A stretch of 63,695 bases of DNA from Pseudomonas sp. BMS12 (GTDB taxonomy: Bacteria; Pseudomonadota; Gammaproteobacteria; Pseudomonadales; Pseudomonadaceae). The notes under the pieces were generated by a model that was given only the letters and a program-made list of their open reading frames with translations, was not told the origin of the DNA and did no database searches. The DNA lies in contig NZ_LSOF01000005.1 of NCBI RefSeq assembly GCF_001592875.1, positions 117 to 63,811 of the forward strand. Direction: 5' to 3'. Positions 8,067-15,976 of the stretch are shown here, piece after piece (positions within the stretch are counted from its first letter, which is position 1; each line of letters begins with the position of its first letter). The translations under genes were made by a program, and so were the position numbers.

Positions 8067-8405
8067 ATGCAAGAGATGGCACACCCCAGCCACCGCACCA
8101 ACAGCCGCCGGACGATGCAGCTGCTCGGCCTGACAAGCGCGCTGCTGTTTATCAGCCTGTTCATCCTGCAGGACTGGCTGAAGACAAACTCGCTGTTCAA
8201 TACCTGGCTTCTGGTCTGTATGGCCTGTTTCCTGGGCTTCGGCCTGGTCGGTATAGGTCGCGAGCATCTCGGGCGCTGCCCAGGCTGCAGACGACTGATC
8301 CATGCCTCATTCTTCTCCCAGACAGAGGGCGAGCCAATCAGGCTGCCCTGCCCGCGCTGCCAGGTGACCTGGAATATCGGCATCATCAGCCGCTCTGGCG
8401 ACTAG
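8067..8405 (+). CDS. Small membrane protein with C-terminal zinc ribbon
   Basis: 112-residue protein of unknown function. Two hydrophobic segments (LLGLTSALLFISLFIL and WLLVCMACFLGFGLVGIG) are followed by a cytosolic CPGC ... CPRC arrangement that should bind one zinc ion. The ATG at 8067 is chosen because GGAG lies 7 bases upstream; an ATG at 8061 is too close to it. It is transcribed towards the diguanylate cyclase gene 98 bases downstream and may be co-transcribed with it. Confidence 0.65.
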   Translation: MQEMAHPSHRTNSRRTMQLLGLTSALLFISLFILQDWLKTNSLFNTWLLVCMACFLGFGLVGIGREHLGRCPGCRRLIHASFFSQTEGEPIRLPCPRCQVTWNIGIISRSGD

Positions 8406-8502
8406 GCCGGTAGCCACAGCAATCGATACAAACTCGCGGCAATAAGCACACAAAGTGAAGGCATAATGCCGCCACTGTCATGAATCGCATGGAGCGCCGC
8501 CG

Positions 8503-9789
8503 TTGTTTGTCCTGCTATTGCCACTGACTGCTCTTGTTGCAGTGGTCGTCTCGGTTCTGTTCTACCGCCGCCTGCGACAGCAGCGACTCTTGCTGGAGCA
8601 CCTCGAGGAAGGCGTCGTGCGGCTCTGCACGAACGGCCGCATACGGGAGCACAACCCGGCCGCGAAAACCCTGCTTGGCGGCGCCGAGGCGGACCTGCGC
8701 GGCCGCCCGCTACGCGACTGGCTGCCGGAGCTGAGCGCGGATGCCACGCAGTCGGTCTCGCTGCACGGCAGCGACGGCCGGCAACGCACGCTGCGCATCT
8801 GCCGCATACCGGCAGCCTTTGGCAGCGGTGAACTCCTGCTTCTACAACCCCTGACCGCGGTTGCAGAGCGCGAACGCTTCCAGCGCAGCCAGTATTTCGC
8901 CCGCATTGGCACCTGGGACTGGGATATCGACACCGAACGCCTGTACTGGTCCGAAGCCATCTACGGCATGTTCGGCTATCAGGTCGGCGAGGTGACGCCG
9001 TCCTATGAATTGTTCTGCGCCAGCGTGCATCCGGACGACCGCGAGCAGGTCAGGGCCGGCGAGCTGCGCTGCATCGAGACAGGCGAGAACCACGACGAGG
9101 AATACCGCGTGATCTGGCCGGATGGCAGCGTGCGCTGGCTGCGCGAAACCGGCAACGTGATCAAGGACGCGCACGGCACGCCGCTGAAGATGATGGGTGT
9201 GGTCCGCGATATCACCGAGGAAAAGGCCAGTGCCAGCCAGCTGCACAAGCTGGCCCATCACGACCCGCTGACCGGCCTGTGCAACCGCCTGCGCTTCGAG
9301 CAGGACCTGCGCGACACGCTGGCAAGAGCGCACCGGAGTGGCACGCGCGTGGCCCTGGTGTTCATCGATCTGAACGGTTTCAAGGCCATCAACGACCGCC
9401 TCGGCCACGCTGCGGGTGATCAGGTGCTGGTCACGCTCGCCAAACGCCTGCAACAGGCATTGCGCGACTCCGATATCGTGGCCAGGCTGGGCGGCGACGA
9501 GTTCGTCGTAGTAATGGAAGGGCTATCCACCCAGCGCGAACCGCAGGATGAGGCGGCGGCCATTGCCGCCAAGCTGCTGGCAGCACTGATTCCACCCATC
9601 GAGCTGGCCCAGGGCCGCCAGCAGGTCGGTGCCAGCCTGGGTATCGCCCTGTTTCCGGAGCACGGCGCCAGTGTCGATCGCCTGCTGCACTGCGCCGATC
9701 AGGCCATGTACGAGGCCAAGCGCAGTGGCGACAACCAGTACCGCCTGGGCCAGGCACCGCGCGCGATGGAGCGCGACGCCTCAGACTGA
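8503..9789 (+). CDS. PAS-domain diguanylate cyclase
   Basis: Membrane-anchored c-di-GMP synthase, 428 residues. An N-terminal transmembrane helix (residues 1-22) is followed by a PAS-like segment (about 35-110), a second PAS/PAC (about 135-250) and a GGDEF domain (about 265-420). The active site GGDEF is intact, and an inhibitory I-site RDSD lies five residues before it, so product feedback is expected. The start is a TTG at 8503 with GGAG 8 bases upstream; no ATG is available in frame. Its last 9 bases overlap the end of the convergent DUF1883 gene. Confidence 0.88.
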   Translation: MFVLLLPLTALVAVVVSVLFYRRLRQQRLLLEHLEEGVVRLCTNGRIREHNPAAKTLLGGAEADLRGRPLRDWLPELSADATQSVSLHGSDGRQRTLRICRIPAAFGSGELLLLQPLTAVAERERFQRSQYFARIGTWDWDIDTERLYWSEAIYGMFGYQVGEVTPSYELFCASVHPDDREQVRAGELRCIETGENHDEEYRVIWPDGSVRWLRETGNVIKDAHGTPLKMMGVVRDITEEKASASQLHKLAHHDPLTGLCNRLRFEQDLRDTLARAHRSGTRVALVFIDLNGFKAINDRLGHAAGDQVLVTLAKRLQQALRDSDIVARLGGDEFVVVMEGLSTQREPQDEAAAIAAKLLAALIPPIELAQGRQQVGASLGIALFPEHGASVDRLLHCADQAMYEAKRSGDNQYRLGQAPRAMERDASD

Positions 9790-10071
9790 GCGACGCACAA
9801 TCTTGATCGAGTATTCCATCTGCGGCTTGCGCGTCACGCTGGCCGCGCGCCGGGTGACCGTGTCCAGCGTGATGTTCCAGAAGCCGCTGCTGGGTACCGT
9901 GATTCTCGCCGGGAACCGGTCGAAGGCACCGCCGTGGTAGGTATGCCGGCCGCCATTCTTGAAACTGCGGAAATTGGCGTCGTTCATCAGGCGGATATTG
10001 CAGGGCTGCGAGCTGTGGATGACGACGATGTCGTCTTCATTGAGCTGCTCGCGCTGGTGAATGAATTTCAT
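9781..10071 (-). CDS. DUF1883 domain protein
   Basis: 96-residue protein covering a single DUF1883 domain, with the family's NIRLMNDANFRSFKNG and HTYHGGAF wording. Members are small cytosolic proteins of unknown role. It converges with the diguanylate cyclase gene, the two 3' ends overlapping by 9 bases, so mutual interference of transcription is possible. Confidence 0.75.
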   Translation of the reverse strand: MKFIHQREQLNEDDIVVIHSSQPCNIRLMNDANFRSFKNGGRHTYHGGAFDRFPARITVPSSGFWNITLDTVTRRAASVTRKPQMEYSIKIVRRSV

Positions 10072-10245
10072 GCTGTGTAGTCCTGGGCGTGAAGCGAAGC
10101 GCGCGACGATAACACGAGCGCCGGCAACTGGCGCCTCGCCGCGATGACGGGCCGACGCGCTGCTACGCTGGTGAGCGAGACGCGGCCATGAGCAATGCGG
10201 CTTCAGATCACCGAAATCACCGCCCCATGAAGCAAGGAGCTGAGC

Positions 10246-10848
10246 ATGATCCCATCGCGTATTTTCACCCTGTCACTGGCCGCCACGCTGCTGCTCGGCT
10301 GCCAAAGCAATGGCGACGACCAGCTGGAAACCGAGTACGACCGCACGGAAGCCTTCACCGAGGGGGTGCCCGGCGGCGCGGTGATCGAAACGGAGGAGCT
10401 GCTGGCCAGCGTCAGCGCAGTCGACCCGGCCAAGCGCAGCTTCACCCTCAAGGATCGCAGCGGCAACAGCCGCACCTTCCACGCGCCACCCGAGATGCAG
10501 AACTTCGACCAGCTCAAGGTCGGTGACCGGGTCCGGGCCAAGGTCGCGCTGGAGCGCATCGTCTACCTGCGCCAACCCAATGAAGCCGCCAGCGACGGTG
10601 CGGCAGGCCTGCTGGCCACCGCGCCGCAGAACAGCAAGCCGGGCATGCTGGCCGCCGAGACCATCGAAGTCACGGCCGTGATCAAAGGTATGGACACCAC
10701 CTTGCGCACCGCCACCCTGCAGCTTGCCGACGGCAGCGAGCGCACCGTCAAGGTTCGCCCGGATGTCGAGATGAAAACCGATTACCTCGGCCGCATCGTG
10801 GTAATACGCATGACCTCCGCTGTCGCCATCAGCGTCGAACCGCAGTAA
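10246..10848 (+). CDS. Putative lipoprotein of unknown function
   Basis: 200-residue exported protein. The signal peptide ends in a lipobox LLLGC, so the mature protein should be lipid-anchored at Cys19. The rest falls into two similar beta-rich halves (about residues 50-110 and 135-195) with VSAVDPAKRSFTLKD and IKGMDTTLRTATLQLADG, suggesting a duplicated small barrel. An AAGGAG lies 7 bases before the ATG. It is followed by the RlmN-like gene after 77 bases. Function not recognised. Confidence 0.75.
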   Translation: MIPSRIFTLSLAATLLLGCQSNGDDQLETEYDRTEAFTEGVPGGAVIETEELLASVSAVDPAKRSFTLKDRSGNSRTFHAPPEMQNFDQLKVGDRVRAKVALERIVYLRQPNEAASDGAAGLLATAPQNSKPGMLAAETIEVTAVIKGMDTTLRTATLQLADGSERTVKVRPDVEMKTDYLGRIVVIRMTSAVAISVEPQ

Positions 10849-10925
10849 CCCTCGACTCAGGAGGGCCACCACCCGCCGGAGCGCTCTACGCATAGCCCCA
10901 GGCGCGGTGATAGCATGCGCGCCCC

Positions 10926-11969
10926 ATGCGTATCTCCGAGATCTATCAACGCCTCGCCGACCTCGGCGCCCTGCCCGCCCACAGTGGCCGGGTGGTTCGC
11001 GCCTGGCTGCAGGGCAAGCCGCTCAACGCCGGTACCCGGCGCCAGCACACCGAGCACTTCCTGCCGCTGTCCGTGCGCAATGGCCTGCCACAGCTGAGCG
11101 ATGACCTCGACAACCTGGCCAAGGTGCACTCCGAGCATCCGGCCGCCGACGGCTCGATTCGCCTGCTGGTCAGGCTCGGCGACGGCCAGATGGTCGAGAG
11201 CGTGCTGCTGCCGCGCGGCGGTCTGTGCGTGTCCAGCCAGGTCGGCTGCGCCGTGGGCTGCGTATTCTGCATGACCGGCAAGAGCGGCCTGCTGCGCCAG
11301 GTCAGCAGCGCCGAGATCGTCGCCCAGGTGGCGCTCGCCCGGCGCTACCGGCCGGTGAAGAAGGTGGTGTTCATGGGCATGGGCGAGCCGGCGCACAACC
11401 TGGACAACGTGCTGGAAGCCATCGACCTGCTCGGCACCGACGGCGGCATCGGCCACAAGAACCTGGTGTTCTCCACCGTCGGCGACCCACGGGTATTCGA
11501 GCGCCTGCCGCAGCAGCGGGTGCGCCCGGCCCTGGCGCTGTCGCTGCACAGCACCGACGCCGCCCTGCGCGAGCGTCTACTGCCCAAGGCGCCGAAGATC
11601 AGCCCGGACGAGTTGATGGAACTGGGCGAGACCTACGCCCGCACCATTGGCTACCCGATCCAGTACCAGTGGACCCTGCTCAAGGGCATCAACGACAGCC
11701 AGGCTGAAATGGACGGCATCCTGCGCCTGTTCCAGGGCAAGTACGCGGTGCTCAACCTGATTCCCTACAACAGCCTGGAGCTGGACGACTACCAGCGCCC
11801 GGACGGCGAGCGCATCGTGCAGATGGTGCGCTACCTGCACAGCCGTGGCGTGCTGACCAAGGTACGCAACAGCGCCGGCCAGGATATCGACGGTGGCTGC
11901 GGCCAGTTGCGCGCCCGCGCCGTGGATGTGGTCAATACCAGTCGCCTGCAGCGCCCCGCTCGCGGATGA
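10926..11969 (+). CDS. RlmN/Cfr-family radical SAM RNA methyltransferase paralogue
   Basis: 347-residue radical SAM enzyme related to RlmN, which methylates C2 of A2503 in 23S rRNA and A37 of some tRNAs. The 4Fe-4S motif appears as CAVGCVFC, followed by GMGEP and LALSLHS. The second essential cysteine that forms the methyl-Cys intermediate is present in DIDGGCGQL. The wording differs from canonical RlmN (usual CALxCxFCxT), so it is probably the second RlmN-like protein found in Pseudomonas rather than the housekeeping enzyme next to ndk/pilF. Substrate RNA unknown. Confidence 0.82.
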   Translation: MRISEIYQRLADLGALPAHSGRVVRAWLQGKPLNAGTRRQHTEHFLPLSVRNGLPQLSDDLDNLAKVHSEHPAADGSIRLLVRLGDGQMVESVLLPRGGLCVSSQVGCAVGCVFCMTGKSGLLRQVSSAEIVAQVALARRYRPVKKVVFMGMGEPAHNLDNVLEAIDLLGTDGGIGHKNLVFSTVGDPRVFERLPQQRVRPALALSLHSTDAALRERLLPKAPKISPDELMELGETYARTIGYPIQYQWTLLKGINDSQAEMDGILRLFQGKYAVLNLIPYNSLELDDYQRPDGERIVQMVRYLHSRGVLTKVRNSAGQDIDGGCGQLRARAVDVVNTSRLQRPARG

Positions 11970-12019
11970 ACGGCCACCTCCGCTAGGCTTGGCAGACCTC
12001 GCGCAAGGGAATCGCCATC

Positions 12020-12886
12020 ATGCCCGCCAAAACCTACCTGTTGTTGCTGCTCGCCCTCAGTCTGCCCGGCCTGGGCAACGCCGGGCCCCTGCGCGACCTG
12101 CTCAAGGAGCGGGTCACGCTGCCCAGCGGCAGTGAGGTGCGTCGCGACCTGCCCTACGGCGCACATCCGCGCCAGCGCTATGACCTCTACCTGCCAGCGG
12201 CGCCACGCAACGCACCGATCATCTTCATGGTCCATGGCGGCGGCTGGCATACCGGCGACAAGGCCATGGCCGCGGTGGTCGACAACAAGGTCGCGCACTG
12301 GCTGGCCCGCGGCTATACGCTGGTTTCAAGCAACTACCGTCTGCTGCCCGAGGCCAACCCACTCGAGCAGGTCCGCGATGTCGCCAGCGCCTTCGCCGAA
12401 GTGCAGCGCCAGGCACCGGGCTGGGGTGGCGACCCGGCGCGCATGGTGCTGATGGGCCACTCGGCCGGCGCCCACCTGGTCAGCCTGCTGGCCAGCGACC
12501 CCGCGCTGGCGCGCGGCATCGACACGCCCTGGCTGGGCACAGTCGCGCTGGACAGCGCCGCCTTCGACGTACCGCGCATCATGAACCAGCGGCACTTTGC
12601 CCTGTACGACGATGCCTTCGGCAAGGACCAGGCCCTCTGGCAGGCCGCCTCTCCGCTGCTGCGACTACAACGCGGCGCCCGGCCCTTTCTCGCGGTGTGT
12701 TCGACCCGCCGCGCCGAAGCCTGCGCCCAGGCCGACGCCTTCGCCAGCAAGGCTGCCGGGCTGGGCGTGCAGGTCAGCGTACTGCGCCAGGACCTGTCGC
12801 ACCGGCAGATCAACCAGATGCTCGGCGAGGCTCCCGACTACACCGCCGCAGTGGACGCCTTCCTCGCCCGCCAAGGCCTGCCCTGA
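12020..12886 (+). CDS. Secreted alpha/beta hydrolase (esterase, BD-FAE/COG0657 type)
   Basis: 288-residue esterase-like protein with a cleavable signal peptide (LLLLLALSLPGLGNA). The oxyanion motif HGGGW (about residue 73) and the nucleophile elbow GHSAG (about residue 150) are intact, and a His near the C-terminus (DLSHRQIN) probably completes the triad. It lies between the RlmN-like gene and the LRR kinase, all in one direction with short gaps. Likely periplasmic; the substrate ester is unknown. Confidence 0.8.
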   Translation: MPAKTYLLLLLALSLPGLGNAGPLRDLLKERVTLPSGSEVRRDLPYGAHPRQRYDLYLPAAPRNAPIIFMVHGGGWHTGDKAMAAVVDNKVAHWLARGYTLVSSNYRLLPEANPLEQVRDVASAFAEVQRQAPGWGGDPARMVLMGHSAGAHLVSLLASDPALARGIDTPWLGTVALDSAAFDVPRIMNQRHFALYDDAFGKDQALWQAASPLLRLQRGARPFLAVCSTRRAEACAQADAFASKAAGLGVQVSVLRQDLSHRQINQMLGEAPDYTAAVDAFLARQGLP

Positions 12887-12928
12887 GCCGTGCTACCCTC
12901 GCCCGCTTTATCAGACAGCCACCCGTCC

Positions 12929-14206
12929 ATGCACAACCTCGAACAATTGCGCCGCGGCGAGCTGCGCGGTATCACCCGCCTGAGCCTGAGTGCCGACCTG
13001 AGCGAGTTCCCACGGGAAATCTTCGACCTGGCCGACAGCCTGGAAGTGCTCGACCTCAGCGGCAACCGCCTGACCAGCCTGCCCCACGACCTGCCACGGC
13101 TGCACAAGCTCAAGGTGCTGTTCTGCTCGAACAACCCCTTCACCACGCTGCCCGAAGTGTTGGGCGACTGCCCGCAACTGGAGATGGTCGGCTTCAAGGC
13201 CAACCACCTCGAACAGGTGCCCGCCGCAGCGCTGCCGCCGGCCCTGCGCTGGCTGATCCTGACCGACAACCGCATCGCCTCGCTGCCCGCCAGCCTGGGC
13301 CAACGACCACGTCTGCAGAAGCTGATGCTGGCCGGCAACCGCCTGACGGCGCTGCCGGAAAGCATGGCCGAGCTGGGCAACCTGGAACTGCTGCGCATCG
13401 CCGCCAACCGTATCGAAAGCCTGCCCGACTGGCTGCTGCAGCTGCCGCGCCTGGCCTGGCTGGCGTTCGCCGGCAATCCGGGCAGCGACCACGCCGAGGC
13501 AGCTGCGCTGCGCACACATCCACAAGCACCCATTGCGCGTGACGAACTGATCCTGGGTGAGCTGCTGGGCCAGGGCGCCAGCGGGCTGATCCACCGTGCG
13601 CAGTGGAATACCCGCGAGGTGGCGGTCAAGCTGTTCAAGGGACAGATGACCAGCGATGGCCTGCCCCACAGCGAAATGGCCGCCTGCCTCGCCGCCGGGC
13701 GTCACCCACAGCTGCTGCCGGTGATTGCCCCGCTGCAAACCGCAACCGGGCAACCGGATGGCCTGCTTCTGGAGCTGCTAGACCCGCGCTTTCACGTGCT
13801 CGCCGGGCCGCCCTCGCTGAACAGCTGCACCCGCGACTGCTACGCACCGCAGCAACGCTTCAGCGCCGAACAGGTGCTCGCCCTCGCGCAGGGTGTAGCC
13901 AGTGCCCTGGCTCACCTGCATGCCCAAGGCATCCTGCATGGCGATATCTACGCACACAATCTGCTGGTCGACGGCCACGACTGCCGCCTCAGCGATTTCG
14001 GCGCCGCGTCCTTCTTCCTCCCCGGCAGTGGCCAGGGCGCTTCCCTGCAACGCCTGGAGAGCCGGGCCTTCGGTATCCTTCTGGCAGAGCTGCTACAGCG
14101 TTGCGACACACCACCCGCACGGCTGAGCACACTGGCCGAGGCGTGCCAACAGGTCGATGTAGAACAGCGCCCGAACTTCACCGAACTGGCGGAGGCACTG
14201 GCATGA
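12929..14206 (+). CDS. Leucine-rich-repeat protein kinase
   Basis: 425-residue fusion. Residues 1-190 hold about seven bacterial leucine-rich repeats (LDLSGNRLTSLP, LILTDNRIASLP, LMLAGNRLTALP). Residues about 205-425 form an Hanks-type kinase with the G-loop LGQGASG, the ATP lysine in VAVKLF (about 233), a catalytic loop HGDIYAHNLL (HGD in place of HRD) and the Mg-binding SDFG. The ATG at 12929 is preferred to a GTG at 12890 because the extra residues lack homology. No membrane segment, so it is cytosolic. Target unknown. Such genes occur widely in Pseudomonas without assigned role. Confidence 0.85.
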   Translation: MHNLEQLRRGELRGITRLSLSADLSEFPREIFDLADSLEVLDLSGNRLTSLPHDLPRLHKLKVLFCSNNPFTTLPEVLGDCPQLEMVGFKANHLEQVPAAALPPALRWLILTDNRIASLPASLGQRPRLQKLMLAGNRLTALPESMAELGNLELLRIAANRIESLPDWLLQLPRLAWLAFAGNPGSDHAEAAALRTHPQAPIARDELILGELLGQGASGLIHRAQWNTREVAVKLFKGQMTSDGLPHSEMAACLAAGRHPQLLPVIAPLQTATGQPDGLLLELLDPRFHVLAGPPSLNSCTRDCYAPQQRFSAEQVLALAQGVASALAHLHAQGILHGDIYAHNLLVDGHDCRLSDFGAASFFLPGSGQGASLQRLESRAFGILLAELLQRCDTPPARLSTLAEACQQVDVEQRPNFTELAEALA

Positions 14207-14293
14207 AGCGTCACGTCGGCGTCATCCGCCCGTAATCGCATAGCCACAAGGGGCTGTCAGGCTGGGGCTTTACCTCCGCCAAGGACAGCCTCC

Positions 14294-15877
14294 ATGCGCC
14301 TGACCCGCCTCACCGCCACCCTTGCCCTGACCAGCCTGATCGGCACGCCGTTGCTGGCCGATGCCAAGCCCAAGCCCGACTCGCTCACCTTCACGGCGAT
14401 CGGCACCTACCGCACCGGCCTGTTCGAACAAAGCGCGGCCGAGATCGTCGCCCACGACGCCAAGACCCAGCGTCTGTTCGTGGTCAACGCCGCCAGCGGT
14501 AAGATCGATGTACTGGATATTCGTACCCCGAGCCAGCCGGCCCTGCTGTTCAGCATCGACCTGTCGGCCTACGGCAGCACGGTCAACAGTGTCGCCGTGC
14601 ACCATGGCCTGGTCGCCGCCGCCGTGCAGAATGCGGTCAAGACCGAGCCGGGCCAAGTGGTGCTGCTCAATGCCAACGGCCAGGCGCTGAGCGCGGTGAC
14701 TGTCGGCGCACTGCCGGACATGCTCACCTTCACCCCGGACGGCCGACGCATCTTGGTAGCCAACGAGGGCGAGCCGAGCGACGACTACCTGATCGACCCC
14801 GAAGGTTCGGTCAGCATCATCGACCTGCCTCGCCGCCCGCAACAACTGAGCCAGCGCAACGTACGCACCGCCCACTTCCGTGCGTTCAGCCGCGAGCGCC
14901 TGGATCCTTCGGTGCGAATATTCGGCCCCAATGCCAGCGTGGCCCAGGACCTGGAGCCGGAATACATCACGCCGAGCAGCGATGGCCGTCGCGCCTGGGT
15001 AACCCTGCAGGAAAACAATGCCATCGCCGAGGTCGACGTCTCGACTGCCCGCGTGGTGGCCATACGTGGCCTGGGCTACAAGGACCACAGCCTGAGCGGC
15101 AACGAGCTGGATGCCAGCGACAAGGACAACGCGGTGAACATCCGCAACTGGCCGGTACGCGGCCTGTACCAGCCAGATGCCATCAGCAGCTTCCGCTACC
15201 GCGGCCGCACCTACCTGGTCACCGCCAACGAGGGTGACTCCCGTGACTATCCCGGCTATAGCGAAGAGACCCGACTCGGCAATTCGGCGTACCTGCTGGA
15301 CCCGATCAAGTTCCCCGATGCGGCCAGCCTCAAGCAGAACGCCAATCTCGGCCGACTGACTGTGAGCAAAGCCAGCGGACTGAACCCGCAGACCGGTACC
15401 TACGAGGCGATCTACGCTTTCGGCGCGCGTTCCTTCTCGGTGTGGAGCAGCGATGGTCGCCAGGTCTACGACAGTGGTGCCGACTTCGAGCGGATCAGCG
15501 CCGAGCGTATGCCGGCCCTGTTCAACAGCAACCACAAGGAGAACAGCCCGGACGGTCGCAGCGATGACAAAGGCCCGGAACCGGAGGGCGTTACCCTGGC
15601 CAAGCTGTGGGGCAAGCCCTACGCCTTCATCGGTCTGGAGCGCCTGAGCGCGGTGATGGTTTACGACATGAGCCGACCGCAAACGCCGCGCTTCGTCGAA
15701 TTGGTCAGCAACCGCAACGCCAGCGTACAGCCCCCTGCCGCAGAGGCCGGCGACCTGGGTCCGGAAGGCGTGCTGGTGATCAGTGCGCAGGACAGCCCGA
15801 TCCGCGGCGTGCCGATGCTGGTGGTCGGCAACGAGGTCAGCGGCACCACCACCCTGTATCGCATCGACCGCCGCTGA
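14294..15877 (+). CDS. Secreted choice-of-anchor I beta-propeller protein
   Basis: 527-residue exported protein. A signal peptide (residues 1-24, ending LLADA) precedes a series of WD/NHL-like blades such as LFVVNAASGKIDVLD and LTFTPDGRRILVANEGEP. The segments YLVTANEGDSRDY and DDKGPEPEGVTLAKLWGK are hallmarks of the choice-of-anchor I family, often mis-annotated as alkaline phosphatase. Without an evident anchor here it is probably periplasmic or released. Function unknown, possibly binding or hydrolysis of phosphoesters. A GC-rich terminator follows. Confidence 0.75.
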   Translation: MRLTRLTATLALTSLIGTPLLADAKPKPDSLTFTAIGTYRTGLFEQSAAEIVAHDAKTQRLFVVNAASGKIDVLDIRTPSQPALLFSIDLSAYGSTVNSVAVHHGLVAAAVQNAVKTEPGQVVLLNANGQALSAVTVGALPDMLTFTPDGRRILVANEGEPSDDYLIDPEGSVSIIDLPRRPQQLSQRNVRTAHFRAFSRERLDPSVRIFGPNASVAQDLEPEYITPSSDGRRAWVTLQENNAIAEVDVSTARVVAIRGLGYKDHSLSGNELDASDKDNAVNIRNWPVRGLYQPDAISSFRYRGRTYLVTANEGDSRDYPGYSEETRLGNSAYLLDPIKFPDAASLKQNANLGRLTVSKASGLNPQTGTYEAIYAFGARSFSVWSSDGRQVYDSGADFERISAERMPALFNSNHKENSPDGRSDDKGPEPEGVTLAKLWGKPYAFIGLERLSAVMVYDMSRPQTPRFVELVSNRNASVQPPAAEAGDLGPEGVLVISAQDSPIRGVPMLVVGNEVSGTTTLYRIDRR

Positions 15878-15882
15878 ACCAT

Positions 15883-15907
15883 AGCCCCGGGGGACGCCCC
15901 CGGGGCT
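15883..15907 (+). terminator. Intrinsic terminator after the propeller gene
   Basis: Perfect 11-bp stem AGCCCCGGGGG / CCCCCGGGGCT with a 3-base loop, starting 6 bases after the stop codon. The T-tail is short, so efficiency is uncertain. Confidence 0.75.
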
Positions 15908-15976
15908 TGTCAGCGCCCCTGCCATTCCGCTGCTGACGCCCTGAACAAAGATTGCCGCTGGATCTAGAGTGCCCCA

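Noticed and set aside
14270..15925. 551-codon frame on the minus strand
   Set aside because: It is antisense to the signal-peptide-bearing propeller gene, rich in Gly/Ala/Val/His from GC-rich third positions, with no recognisable domain.
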